Source: Candidatus Pacearchaeota archaeon
GTDB taxonomy: Archaea; Nanobdellota; Nanobdellia; Pacearchaeales; GW2011-AR1
Assembly (NCBI GenBank): GCA_014728565.1
Contig: WJLK01000056.1
Coordinates: 1-13,650 of the forward strand
Direction: 5' to 3'
Length of the DNA stretch: 13,650 bases
Shown here: one piece after another, positions 6,801 to 12,421 of the stretch
Position numbering within the stretch: the stretch's first letter is position 1
Layout: every line of letters begins with the position of its first letter
Program-made: the position numbers and the translations under genes
The notes under the pieces: model-generated
What the model saw: the letters and a program-made list of their open reading frames with translations, nothing else
Databases searched by the model: none
What the model was told of the DNA's origin: nothing

Positions 6801-7604
6801 ATGGATCTATCAATTAGAATTCCATCAATTGATGAACTTCTTGAAAATGCAGATATTGAGCTTATAGTTCCAGAGCAGGGAGGACTTACAAAAGAGGTTC
6901 ACTCTGTTAGATATAGAGGAAGGGAATTTATTCTTAGAATTTGTAGTAATGGTAATGCTGATGCTATTTCATTTTATTCTGATTTTTTAAGCCCTAGAAA
7001 AATATTACCTAGGTTACTTAGAAGAAGAGGTGAATATCTTTTATTTGAATATCTGGATGGAAGAGATTGCAATTATGATAATAGAAATGTTGCATATGAA
7101 GTTGGAAGAATTTCTGGTGAGGTGACAAAAATTCCATGCAGTGTAGAAAAGGATTTTGATGAAATTTTTGGAAAAGCTCTTGATTATTTGTTGAGTAATG
7201 GTTTAATTGATGATGAAAAAGCTAGTAGGATCATTGAAAAATACTGGAAATTAAGACCTGCTGAACCTGAGACTAGAATTGAGCTATCAGATGTTATTCC
7301 TGGAAATTTTAGATTAAGCAGTGGCAGATTGTATTTAGTTGATGTTGATTCAATAGGGCCTCGTATGAAAGGAAGATGTTTTTCAAAAGCTTTTTTAAAG
7401 TGGTTTAAAGACAGGTATTCAAGAGAGAGATTTAAACAGGGTTATGATTCAGTTGCTGACCCTGGTTTTTTAACTTCTGATTATCTGCAGTATCTTTATT
7501 TAAGATTTGCAATTGGTAAGGCAAGAGCATGGCATAAAAGAAATGGGAAACAGCAGAAAGCTATTGACTGGATTGATTTATTACTTGAGGATAATTTATC
7601 CTGA
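6801..7604 (+). CDS. Aminoglycoside-phosphotransferase-like kinase, substrate unknown
   Basis: A 267-residue soluble protein with the outline of the APH/choline-kinase-like fold. FILRIC at 43-48 is the beta-3 position that often carries Arg or Lys; LLFEYLDGRD at 80-89 resembles the hinge (family type LLxEYxxG); SDVIPGNFRL at 163-172 corresponds to the catalytic HGDLHPGN loop with Asp164 and Asn169 kept; YLVDVDSIGP at 178-187 corresponds to the metal-binding IDW/FD motif. The usual His-Gly before the catalytic Asp reads Leu-Ser, so the loop diverges although the key acidic residues and Asn remain. The family phosphorylates small molecules or sugars, and I cannot name the substrate. A TTG at 6795 is in frame but ATG is preferred. 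It has its own TATA-like box and a palindromic upstream region; no drug-resistance context is visible. Confidence 0.72.
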   Translation: MDLSIRIPSIDELLENADIELIVPEQGGLTKEVHSVRYRGREFILRICSNGNADAISFYSDFLSPRKILPRLLRRRGEYLLFEYLDGRDCNYDNRNVAYEVGRISGEVTKIPCSVEKDFDEIFGKALDYLLSNGLIDDEKASRIIEKYWKLRPAEPETRIELSDVIPGNFRLSSGRLYLVDVDSIGPRMKGRCFSKAFLKWFKDRYSRERFKQGYDSVADPGFLTSDYLQYLYLRFAIGKARAWHKRNGKQQKAIDWIDLLLEDNLS

Positions 7605-7622
7605 TTTTAAAAGAAATAGATT

Positions 7623-7630
7623 TTTATATA
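7623..7630 (+). promoter_or_regulatory. TATA-like box of the cysteine-rich protein gene
   Basis: TTTATATA is centred about 24 bases before the ATG at 7650, predicting a leaderless transcript; no SD is seen. Confidence 0.5.
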
Positions 7631-7649
7631 TAGAAACTATAGTTATATT

Positions 7650-9110
7650 ATGAAAAAGAGGCATGTGAATAGGGAAAATCTTAAATTAGGAGTTGCTGGA
7701 TTATTATTTGTGATTTTATTAATGTCTTTTATTTATGCTGTTTTTTCTGGAAATTCTAGGAGTATTACAGGAAGAATAGTTGATGTTCCTAGCTGTACTA
7801 TTCCTGCAACTGTAATGGATCCTTGTGGAGTGATGAATAACTGGAAAGCAAAATGTGTTGTTGACGATGCTCATCCTTATGGTCATTGTGTTCCTGTTGA
7901 TTCAGATGAACAGGTTTGTATTTCTAAAACATGTTTTGAGTTAGGAAAAGAATGTGGTTTCTGGGATGATGGATGTGGAACAGAAATTAATTGTGGGAAT
8001 TGTCCAGAGGGAGAGATATGTAGTCATGGAAATTGTGTAAAATCAATTACAAGTGAAAAAAATTCATATGGAGTTTATGATGGTATGCCTTGTAATCCTT
8101 ATGAAGCATCTGTTTTAGGAATGTGTTACCCAGGAACTTGTTATTGTCCTTCTAATATTTATAATTGCTATTGTAGTGGAACTGGAAATTCTAATGCATC
8201 AGATTGCATTCCAAAAACTTGTTTTGAGTTAGGAAAAGAATGTGGTTTCTGGGATGATGGATGTGGAACAGAAATTAATTGTGGTTTTTGTGGATATGGA
8301 CAGACTTGCAATTCTCGTGGCAGGTGTATTGATAAATCAATTACAGGAGATAGTGTAGAATGCAACAAAGATTCTGATTGTGGTTTAAATTATGTTAAAA
8401 ATATTAGTTTTTGTTCAGGAATTCAGTTTTGCAATAAATCAGAAGTTAGTTATACTTGTGAAAATCCTGGAACATCAGAGAGCAAGTGTGCAAGTCATGA
8501 AGTTTTTAGTTGTACTATTTGTGAAAATGGTTGTGAAAATCAAAGTTGTATAAAATTAGAAGATGAAATTTCTGAGGTTTTCCCTCAAAATACTCCTAGA
8601 TGTTATAATGACTTAGATTGTGGGAGTGAAAATTTAACAACTTCCTGTTTAGGAAAAAGCCTCTGTACTCATGTAACAAATCCTGTTTGTAAAAATCCTA
8701 GAACAAGTGATTCTTATTGTATTTCAGATATAAAAATTACATGTAATGTTTGTGAAAATGGTTGTGAAAATAAAGCTTGTATTGAGGGAACTGTTGAATC
8801 AGATATTCAGGAAAGCTATGAAGATGAAGAAGAGGGAGTTATATCAGAAATTGAAGAATCTGATTCTGGTATAGAGCATCCTAAAATCCAGACTAAGTTA
8901 TGCATGTCAGATGGTTTTTACTATAGTATAGGTAGTGTAAAAAATGGAGAGTATTGTTCAGATAGTGGAAGATTTAAGGAACAGTTAGAATTAAACAGCA
9001 ATTGCGAGCATAATTATGAGTGTAAGAGCAATCTTTGTAAAGACAGCAGGTGTAAAGAAGAGAGTTTAATATCTCAGATTTTTGGTTGGATAGGAAATTT
9101 ATTTAAATAG
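7650..9110 (+). CDS. Membrane-anchored cysteine-rich repeat protein
   Basis: A 486-residue protein with a basic N-terminus and one hydrophobic helix at about 12-32, acting as signal anchor, so the rest should be outside the cell. I count 52 cysteines (about 11%). Two copies of an eight-Cys module (90-129 and 186-226) share spacings 4-6-6-5-2-5 and then 4 or 5, with the core FELGKECGFWDDGCG. Two copies of a ten-Cys module (238-300 and 318-377) have spacings 5-10-5-8-9-7-2-3-4 and 5-8-5-7-9-7-2-3-4. An acidic linker (about 380-410) leads to a C-terminal group with C-x5-C-x4-C-x4-C at 452-468 and a hydrophobic tail FGWIGNLF. The even cysteine count and regular spacing suggest disulphide-linked or metal-binding surface modules. 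Short ITG/SIT strings follow the anchor and each eight-Cys module. Function is unknown; surface adhesion or stalk roles are guesses. Confidence 0.85.
   Translation: MKKRHVNRENLKLGVAGLLFVILLMSFIYAVFSGNSRSITGRIVDVPSCTIPATVMDPCGVMNNWKAKCVVDDAHPYGHCVPVDSDEQVCISKTCFELGKECGFWDDGCGTEINCGNCPEGEICSHGNCVKSITSEKNSYGVYDGMPCNPYEASVLGMCYPGTCYCPSNIYNCYCSGTGNSNASDCIPKTCFELGKECGFWDDGCGTEINCGFCGYGQTCNSRGRCIDKSITGDSVECNKDSDCGLNYVKNISFCSGIQFCNKSEVSYTCENPGTSESKCASHEVFSCTICENGCENQSCIKLEDEISEVFPQNTPRCYNDLDCGSENLTTSCLGKSLCTHVTNPVCKNPRTSDSYCISDIKITCNVCENGCENKACIEGTVESDIQESYEDEEEGVISEIEESDSGIEHPKIQTKLCMSDGFYYSIGSVKNGEYCSDSGRFKEQLELNSNCEHNYECKSNLCKDSRCKEESLISQIFGWIGNLFK
7926..8284 (+). repeat. Exact 65-base direct repeat within the cysteine-rich gene
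   Basis: Bases 7932-7996 and 8220-8284 are identical, 288 bases (96 codons) apart and in the same frame. Extending six bases left gives 71 bases with one mismatch. They encode the two copies of the eight-Cys module core, while the sequence between and after them differs. Identity at every third codon position points to recent duplication or gene conversion. Confidence 0.95.
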
Positions 9111-9115
9111 TAATA

Positions 9116-9123
9116 TTTAAATA
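9116..9123 (+). promoter_or_regulatory. TATA-like box of the 146-residue protein gene
   Basis: TTTAAATA is centred about 25 bases before the ATG at 9145, giving a predicted leaderless transcript. It begins just after the stop of the cysteine-rich gene. Confidence 0.5.
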
Positions 9124-9144
9124 TGGATATATTTCTCTGGAATT

Positions 9145-9585
9145 ATGGAAGATCCTCTTTTAAGAACTTATTCAGCTAAAGATGCAAGACAGAATTGGTT
9201 TCAGGTTGAAATCAGAGAATCAGGATTACCTTATAACATAGTTGGAGTAAGAAAATTTTTTCTTTGTGTTTATCTTGATTTTGACAGAGGAGTTAGTGAT
9301 GATGATGTAAGGAGAGTAGCTCTTGATTTAAGAGATTTTACAGGAGCTGGATTAGAATCTTATTTAAAAATGTCAGTGAGCAGATTTCGGGAAAAACATT
9401 ATGGAATTGGAGAACATTTTTCAGAAAAAGGTTTTCCTTATCCATTACTTTATGTTCACGGTCATGAAGATTTTATAAGAATTTCAAGAGATGTTAGTTG
9501 TGACGAATCTGTTTGTGATGGACATGTATATTCTGATGATTTTTTTAAGGGTTATTCTTATCATCTGATGGGTATTGATAATTGA
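9145..9585 (+). CDS. Unknown 146-residue soluble protein
   Basis: I do not recognise this protein. It has no signal peptide or membrane helix. The central part alternates beta-prone and helical stretches: NIVGVRKFFLCVYLDF at 31-46, then SDDDVRRVALDLRDF at 51-65, then LLYVHGHEDFIRI at 101-113, consistent with a small alpha/beta domain. The C-terminal third is rich in Asp and His with two Cys (119 and 124, spacing C-x4-C) and ends HLMGIDN. His105, His107, Asp109 and the Cys pair could bind a metal, but that is speculation. Its own TATA-like box makes it separately transcribed; the sigma-like gene follows after 118 bases, so a shared role is possible but unsupported. ATG at 9145 is the first in frame. 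Confidence 0.7.
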   Translation: MEDPLLRTYSAKDARQNWFQVEIRESGLPYNIVGVRKFFLCVYLDFDRGVSDDDVRRVALDLRDFTGAGLESYLKMSVSRFREKHYGIGEHFSEKGFPYPLLYVHGHEDFIRISRDVSCDESVCDGHVYSDDFFKGYSYHLMGIDN

Positions 9586-9594
9586 ATAAATAAG

Positions 9595-9702
9595 ATGATT
9601 AATAGTTCTATAAAATATACTTTGAAAAGAATTTTTCTTAAAATGACTTTTGGACCTGAGTTAATATTTAAAGAAGTTTTATTGAGTATTAATTTATTGT
9701 AA
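9595..9702 (+). CDS. Possible 35-codon small ORF before the sigma-like gene
   Basis: An ATG at 9595 opens a 35-codon frame that ends at 9702, one base before the ATG of the sigma-like gene, and starts nine bases after the previous stop. The predicted peptide is basic and hydrophobic (for example SSIKYTLKRIFLKM). There is no SD and no TATA box placed for it, and the sigma-like gene's own TATA-like box lies inside it. Fitting the gap almost exactly is suggestive, but a chance frame of this length is quite possible. Confidence 0.2.
   Translation: MINSSIKYTLKRIFLKMTFGPELIFKEVLLSINLL
9665..9672 (+). promoter_or_regulatory. TATA-like box of the sigma-like gene
   Basis: TATTTAAA is centred about 35 bases before the ATG at 9704, with no SD between. 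The spacing matches that before the kinase-like and eS6 genes. Confidence 0.45.
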
Positions 9703-9703
9703 A

Positions 9704-11749
9704 ATGATTGATTTTAAGATAACAAATTTAGAAAAACTTGCACTTGAATATCAGAGGACAGGTGATAACTCTGTTTTAAATGAAATTTTAGTAGCTAGAA
9801 CAGAAACTCGGAGTGAAATTGTTAGGAGTCTTATTAGAAGAGGAAGATTATCAGTTCAGATTACTCCTGATGAAGCTGAAATTGATTTGCTATATGAAGA
9901 ACCTAAACGTATAATGCAGTGGGATCCTGAAAAAATGCCTCTTGAAGTATACCTAAGGAAACATGCTTATGATTCAATAGTTGATTCTTTTAGATCCAGG
10001 ACTGGTTTTCGAAGAAGAGGTGGAAGATTTAGGCAACTTGATGATATGGAAGAAGGTAATCCAGAGGAGGTTTTTTTTGTTTCTGAATCTCCTGATTTAG
10101 AAGACTATGATAGTTATGAGCATGTTTCATCAAGAGTTGGTAAATTGTTAGAAGGTTTTGATTCCAGGTCTGTTCAGATTATTTGTTTGAGATATGGTTA
10201 TGGTATGAGAATGAGAGAGGTAGGAGTTTCTTTGGGCCTTTCTGAATCAAGTGTTAGTAATATTCTTGGAAGGTTGAATCCTGTTCTTCGCCAGAGAATA
10301 CAGGAACAGGAGATTCCTTTTTCTACTGGGGTTTTTATGAGAGTTTTGAGAGAGAGAAGTGGAATTATTCCTGGATTTTTGATTAGTGATTATGGTTCTA
10401 GGAGGTCTAATTCTTTGAGAGATAGTTATGCTGAATTTTTGAGAGCTAGAGAGCTTGGTTTTGAAGTTCCTAATCCTTTGAGAGTTCTTGATAAGAATTC
10501 AATGCCTGTTCTTAGAGGTATTTTAGCTCATTTGGTTTCTTCAGGAACAACAAAACCTTATAGGGATTTTGTTAATGGTGGATTTTGGTGCTCTCCAGTT
10601 ATTAGAGGAGGTTTAACAGAATTAGCAGAAAGAGTAGCACCTGAATTATCCCATAGATTGAGGCAAACTGAAAAATGGAAAAAAGGAGAGAGATCTGTTG
10701 ATATAGCCTTGAGAGCTCTTCAAGATTCATTTTTTAAAGTCAAAGGTTATGAGGAGGCTGAGGTTTCTGGTGATGAATACCAAATTGCAGATGTTATGAA
10801 TAGTTTTCTTAGAATGTCTGGATTTCTAAAAGAATTCCTTGTAGAGAATGGTTGTTCAGGATTATTACAGGAATTTGTAGATCCAGAAGGTATATATGGA
10901 TTAAAAACTGGAAATTCACCAAAAGCAGCGTTTGATTTCTATTATTCTAGGAAATATCCTGGTTTGCTTGATAGAAGCAGTTATCCTTATCTGGAACTCT
11001 GGAGAATTCATGTAAATAATAGATGGACTTCTGGGAATCTAGAGAGTGCAGTTCAAACAGCTCTGGATGCAACTCAGGATTTTTTAAGACAGCTTCCAGG
11101 ATATAGAAACGCTGAAACTAAGAGTTCTCGGGAAGTATCAAAAGTTGTTAATGCAGCTCTTCAAAAAGGTTTAGTAACTAGGAGAGCAATGGAGGATTTT
11201 GGTTTAAATGCAGTTCTTATTGGTTTAAAAGAATTAGCAAATCAGGATTTACTTGATTATAGTGGTACAGGAAAGGGACTTTTAGAATTTTATTTTCAGA
11301 GAAGATTTCCAGAGGTTATTGATAGAGATGCTTTAGATTATGCAAGACTTTATGGAATTGTTGAGAATAGAAGGTGGTCAAGAGGAGAGGAATCAGTTAT
11401 AAGTGCTCTTGAATTATCCCAGGATTTTTTAAGAACTTTGGATGGTTTTAGAAGAGCAGAAGATTCAGGAGATAGAGAGGGACAGTTAGTTGTTTTAGAT
11501 AGGGAATTAATTTTAAGACATAGTAATTTATCTGCTTATTTATTAAGCAGAGAAACTGGTTTAGGTGGAATGATGGCTAGTTTATATGATCCTTCAGGTA
11601 AGAGAGGTTTAGCAAAAAGAAATTCTGCTGAAGCTTTTTTAAGATTTTATAGTCAGGGAATGGGTCATTCCTGGTTTGACAGCACTAGAATTCCTTTTAT
11701 TAGTTCTAGAGGAGGAAGAAAAGGATTAGAAGTTGTTTATGAAATGTGA
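9704..11749 (+). CDS. Sigma-70-like DNA-binding protein with three C-terminal repeats
   Basis: A 681-residue soluble protein. Residues about 8-105 resemble sigma-70 region 2: a YQRTGDNSVLNEIL helix, then PDEAEIDLLYEEPKRIMQWDP at 55-75 and LEVYLRKHAYDSIVDSFRSR at 80-99, the place of the core-binding and -10-recognising helices. Residues 137-200 resemble region 4: LEGFDSRSVQIICLRYGYGM followed by the helix-turn-helix MREVGVSLGLSESSVSNILGRL at 170-191. In bacteria these regions bind RNA polymerase core and promoter DNA. Archaeal polymerase uses TBP and TFB, so this cannot be assumed to be a working sigma factor. Three units of about 116 residues follow (starting at Trp325, Trp441 and Trp558), and a weaker half-unit may lie near 232-262; I do not recognise them. 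Codon use looks like the neighbours', so no recent transfer is evident. It has its own TATA-like box. A repurposed regulator or DNA-binding protein is my best reading. Confidence 0.75.
   Translation: MIDFKITNLEKLALEYQRTGDNSVLNEILVARTETRSEIVRSLIRRGRLSVQITPDEAEIDLLYEEPKRIMQWDPEKMPLEVYLRKHAYDSIVDSFRSRTGFRRRGGRFRQLDDMEEGNPEEVFFVSESPDLEDYDSYEHVSSRVGKLLEGFDSRSVQIICLRYGYGMRMREVGVSLGLSESSVSNILGRLNPVLRQRIQEQEIPFSTGVFMRVLRERSGIIPGFLISDYGSRRSNSLRDSYAEFLRARELGFEVPNPLRVLDKNSMPVLRGILAHLVSSGTTKPYRDFVNGGFWCSPVIRGGLTELAERVAPELSHRLRQTEKWKKGERSVDIALRALQDSFFKVKGYEEAEVSGDEYQIADVMNSFLRMSGFLKEFLVENGCSGLLQEFVDPEGIYGLKTGNSPKAAFDFYYSRKYPGLLDRSSYPYLELWRIHVNNRWTSGNLESAVQTALDATQDFLRQLPGYRNAETKSSREVSKVVNAALQKGLVTRRAMEDFGLNAVLIGLKELANQDLLDYSGTGKGLLEFYFQRRFPEVIDRDALDYARLYGIVENRRWSRGEESVISALELSQDFLRTLDGFRRAEDSGDREGQLVVLDRELILRHSNLSAYLLSRETGLGGMMASLYDPSGKRGLAKRNSAEAFLRFYSQGMGHSWFDSTRIPFISSRGGRKGLEVVYEM
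10676..11698 (+). repeat. Three tandem ~116-residue protein repeats
   Basis: The units are at residues 325-440, 441-557 and 558-665 of the sigma-like protein. Each opens with W-x-x-G, a Ser and an Ala-Leu pair, then a Gln-Asp near a Phe, then G-[YF]-x-x-A-E. Each closes with an aromatic helix (FDFYYSRKYPG, LEFYFQRRFPE, LRFYSQGMGHS) and an aromatic-containing end. The repeat is at protein level only; the DNA has diverged. Confidence 0.8.
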
Positions 11750-11768
11750 CTGGAACTTAACCCTAAGA

Positions 11769-11776
11769 TTTAAAAA
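11769..11776 (+). promoter_or_regulatory. TATA-like box of the eS6 gene
   Basis: TTTAAAAA (within TTTAAAAACT) is centred about 34 bases before the ATG at 11807 and lies in the 57-base gap after the sigma-like gene. Confidence 0.45.
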
Positions 11777-11806
11777 CTATTTATTTCATAGATTATTAAG
11801 TTTAAA

Positions 11807-12223
11807 ATGGCTTTTAAAATAAATATCTCAGATAAGGGAAAAACTCATAAATTAGAGACAGAGTCAGAGGCACTTGTGGGTAAAAAAATAGGAGATATAT
11901 TTAAAGGAGAGGATGTTTCTGGTGATTTAAAAGGTTATGAACTTGAGATAACAGGTCATTCTGATTTATCTGGAATTGCTGGTTTTAAAGGATTAGAAGG
12001 TACTTATTATCACAGAAAACTATTAACTTATGGTCCTGGAATGAAAGACAGGAGAAAGGGAATAAGATTAAGAAAAACTATTAGAGGGGAGGAAATTTCT
12101 CTGAAAACACGACAGGTGAATTCTATTGTCAAGAAACAGGGTGAGAAGAAATTTGAGGATTTTTTTAAAAAACAGGAAGCTGGCGAGGAAGGAGCAGGAG
12201 AATCAGCTGAACAATCATCATAG
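11807..12223 (+). CDS. rps6e: 30S ribosomal protein eS6
   Basis: A 138-residue small-subunit ribosomal protein of the archaeal/eukaryal S6e family. It shows the family order: the opening strand FKINISDKGKTHKLE, the LVGKKIGDIFKGEDVSG segment at about 23-39, LKGYELEITGHSDLSGIAGFKGLEG at about 41-65 (usually an ITGGSDxxGFPM stretch, so the loop diverges), and the basic RKGIRLRKTIRGEEIS at about 83-98, ending with QVNSIVKKQG. About 125 residues is usual for archaea. The extra length is an acidic, low-complexity tail (EAGEEGAGESAEQSS) without the basic C-terminal extension of eukaryotic S6. It precedes aIF2-gamma, a pairing common in archaea. A TATA-like box 34 bases before the ATG suggests its own promoter. 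Confidence 0.93.
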   Translation: MAFKINISDKGKTHKLETESEALVGKKIGDIFKGEDVSGDLKGYELEITGHSDLSGIAGFKGLEGTYYHRKLLTYGPGMKDRRKGIRLRKTIRGEEISLKTRQVNSIVKKQGEKKFEDFFKKQEAGEEGAGESAEQSS

Positions 12224-12247
12224 GAAGTTAAGAGTTCTGGTTAGTTT

Positions 12248-12255
12248 GTTTTTTG
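12248..12255 (+). terminator. Oligo-T tract after eS6
   Basis: A run of six T (12249-12254) follows the eS6 stop by about 25 bases. Archaeal polymerase can terminate at oligo-T without a hairpin, so this may end the eS6 transcript. T runs are common in this AT-rich DNA. Confidence 0.25.
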
Positions 12256-12287
12256 TAGATAATTAATTGGATTATTAATTAATAGTA

Positions 12288-12295
12288 TTTTTAAT
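12288..12295 (+). promoter_or_regulatory. Possible TATA-like box upstream of the small ORF
   Basis: TTTTTAAT is centred about 34-35 bases before the ATG at 12326, matching the short-leader spacing of other genes here. It would place a transcription start near 12317, at the GGAGGAGGT. Confidence 0.3.
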
Positions 12296-12315
12296 AACTG
12301 CTGAATAGCTGAGTA

Positions 12316-12324
12316 GGAGGAGGT
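12316..12324 (+). promoter_or_regulatory. Strong Shine-Dalgarno-like GGAGGAGGT
   Basis: This is the best anti-SD match in the window. Its first GGAGG ends five bases before the ATG at 12326; the second is probably too close to serve. It is striking because almost no other gene here has an SD, and it supports the small ORF at 12326. Confidence 0.4.
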
Positions 12325-12325
12325 T

Positions 12326-12421
12326 ATGAGCAGAGTATTTAAAAGACTAGGGAGAGTTAGCGAGCCAGTTTTTTGTTTTTTAAAAACCTTTAAAAAAGCT
12401 TTTGATGTGGATATTTTATGA
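12326..12421 (+). CDS. Possible 31-codon ORF overlapping the aIF2-gamma start
   Basis: A short frame begins at an ATG preceded by GGAGGAGGT and runs 31 codons to a TGA at 12419-12421. The stop overlaps the aIF2-gamma ATG (12418-12420) in the classic ATGA arrangement. The predicted peptide is basic and hydrophobic (opening MSRVFKRLGRVSEPVF, later LKTFKKAF), and I recognise no family. SD, ATGA overlap and an upstream TATA-like box all point to translation, perhaps as a leader peptide that couples or tunes aIF2-gamma synthesis. Against it, the T-rich stretch at 12369-12381 and a TATA-like box at 12389 lie inside the frame, and so short a frame can occur by chance. The alternative is a non-coding leader or small RNA. 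Confidence 0.35.
   Translation: MSRVFKRLGRVSEPVFCFLKTFKKAFDVDIL
12369..12381 (+). terminator. Double oligo-T tract upstream of aIF2-gamma
   Basis: Two runs of six T split by one G form the strongest oligo-T tract in this gap. It could end a short RNA begun near 12317 before the aIF2-gamma TATA-like box at 12389. It also falls within the possible small ORF, and both readings cannot be fully true of one transcript. Confidence 0.25.
12389..12397 (+). promoter_or_regulatory. TATA-like box of the aIF2-gamma gene
   Basis: TTTAAAAAA is centred 25 bases before the ATG at 12418, the leaderless spacing. A further box-like TATTTAAAAG lies at 12336-12345. Confidence 0.45.

Noticed and set aside
7932..8284. 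CRISPR-like repeat pair
   Set aside because: There are only two copies, 65 bases long, in frame with coding modules and with no regular spacers or cas genes.
8168..8368. Minus-strand frame of 66 codons
   Set aside because: It is antisense to the repeat modules of the cysteine-rich gene and is explained by their composition.
3148..11749. Mobile element or virus-derived island
   Set aside because: No transposase, integrase, terminal repeats or attachment-site duplication is visible, and base composition matches the flanks.
12290..12385. tRNA or C/D-box small RNA in the GC-richer patch
   Set aside because: No cloverleaf or T-loop is visible. CTGA occurs, but no convincing RTGATGA C box is paired with it.
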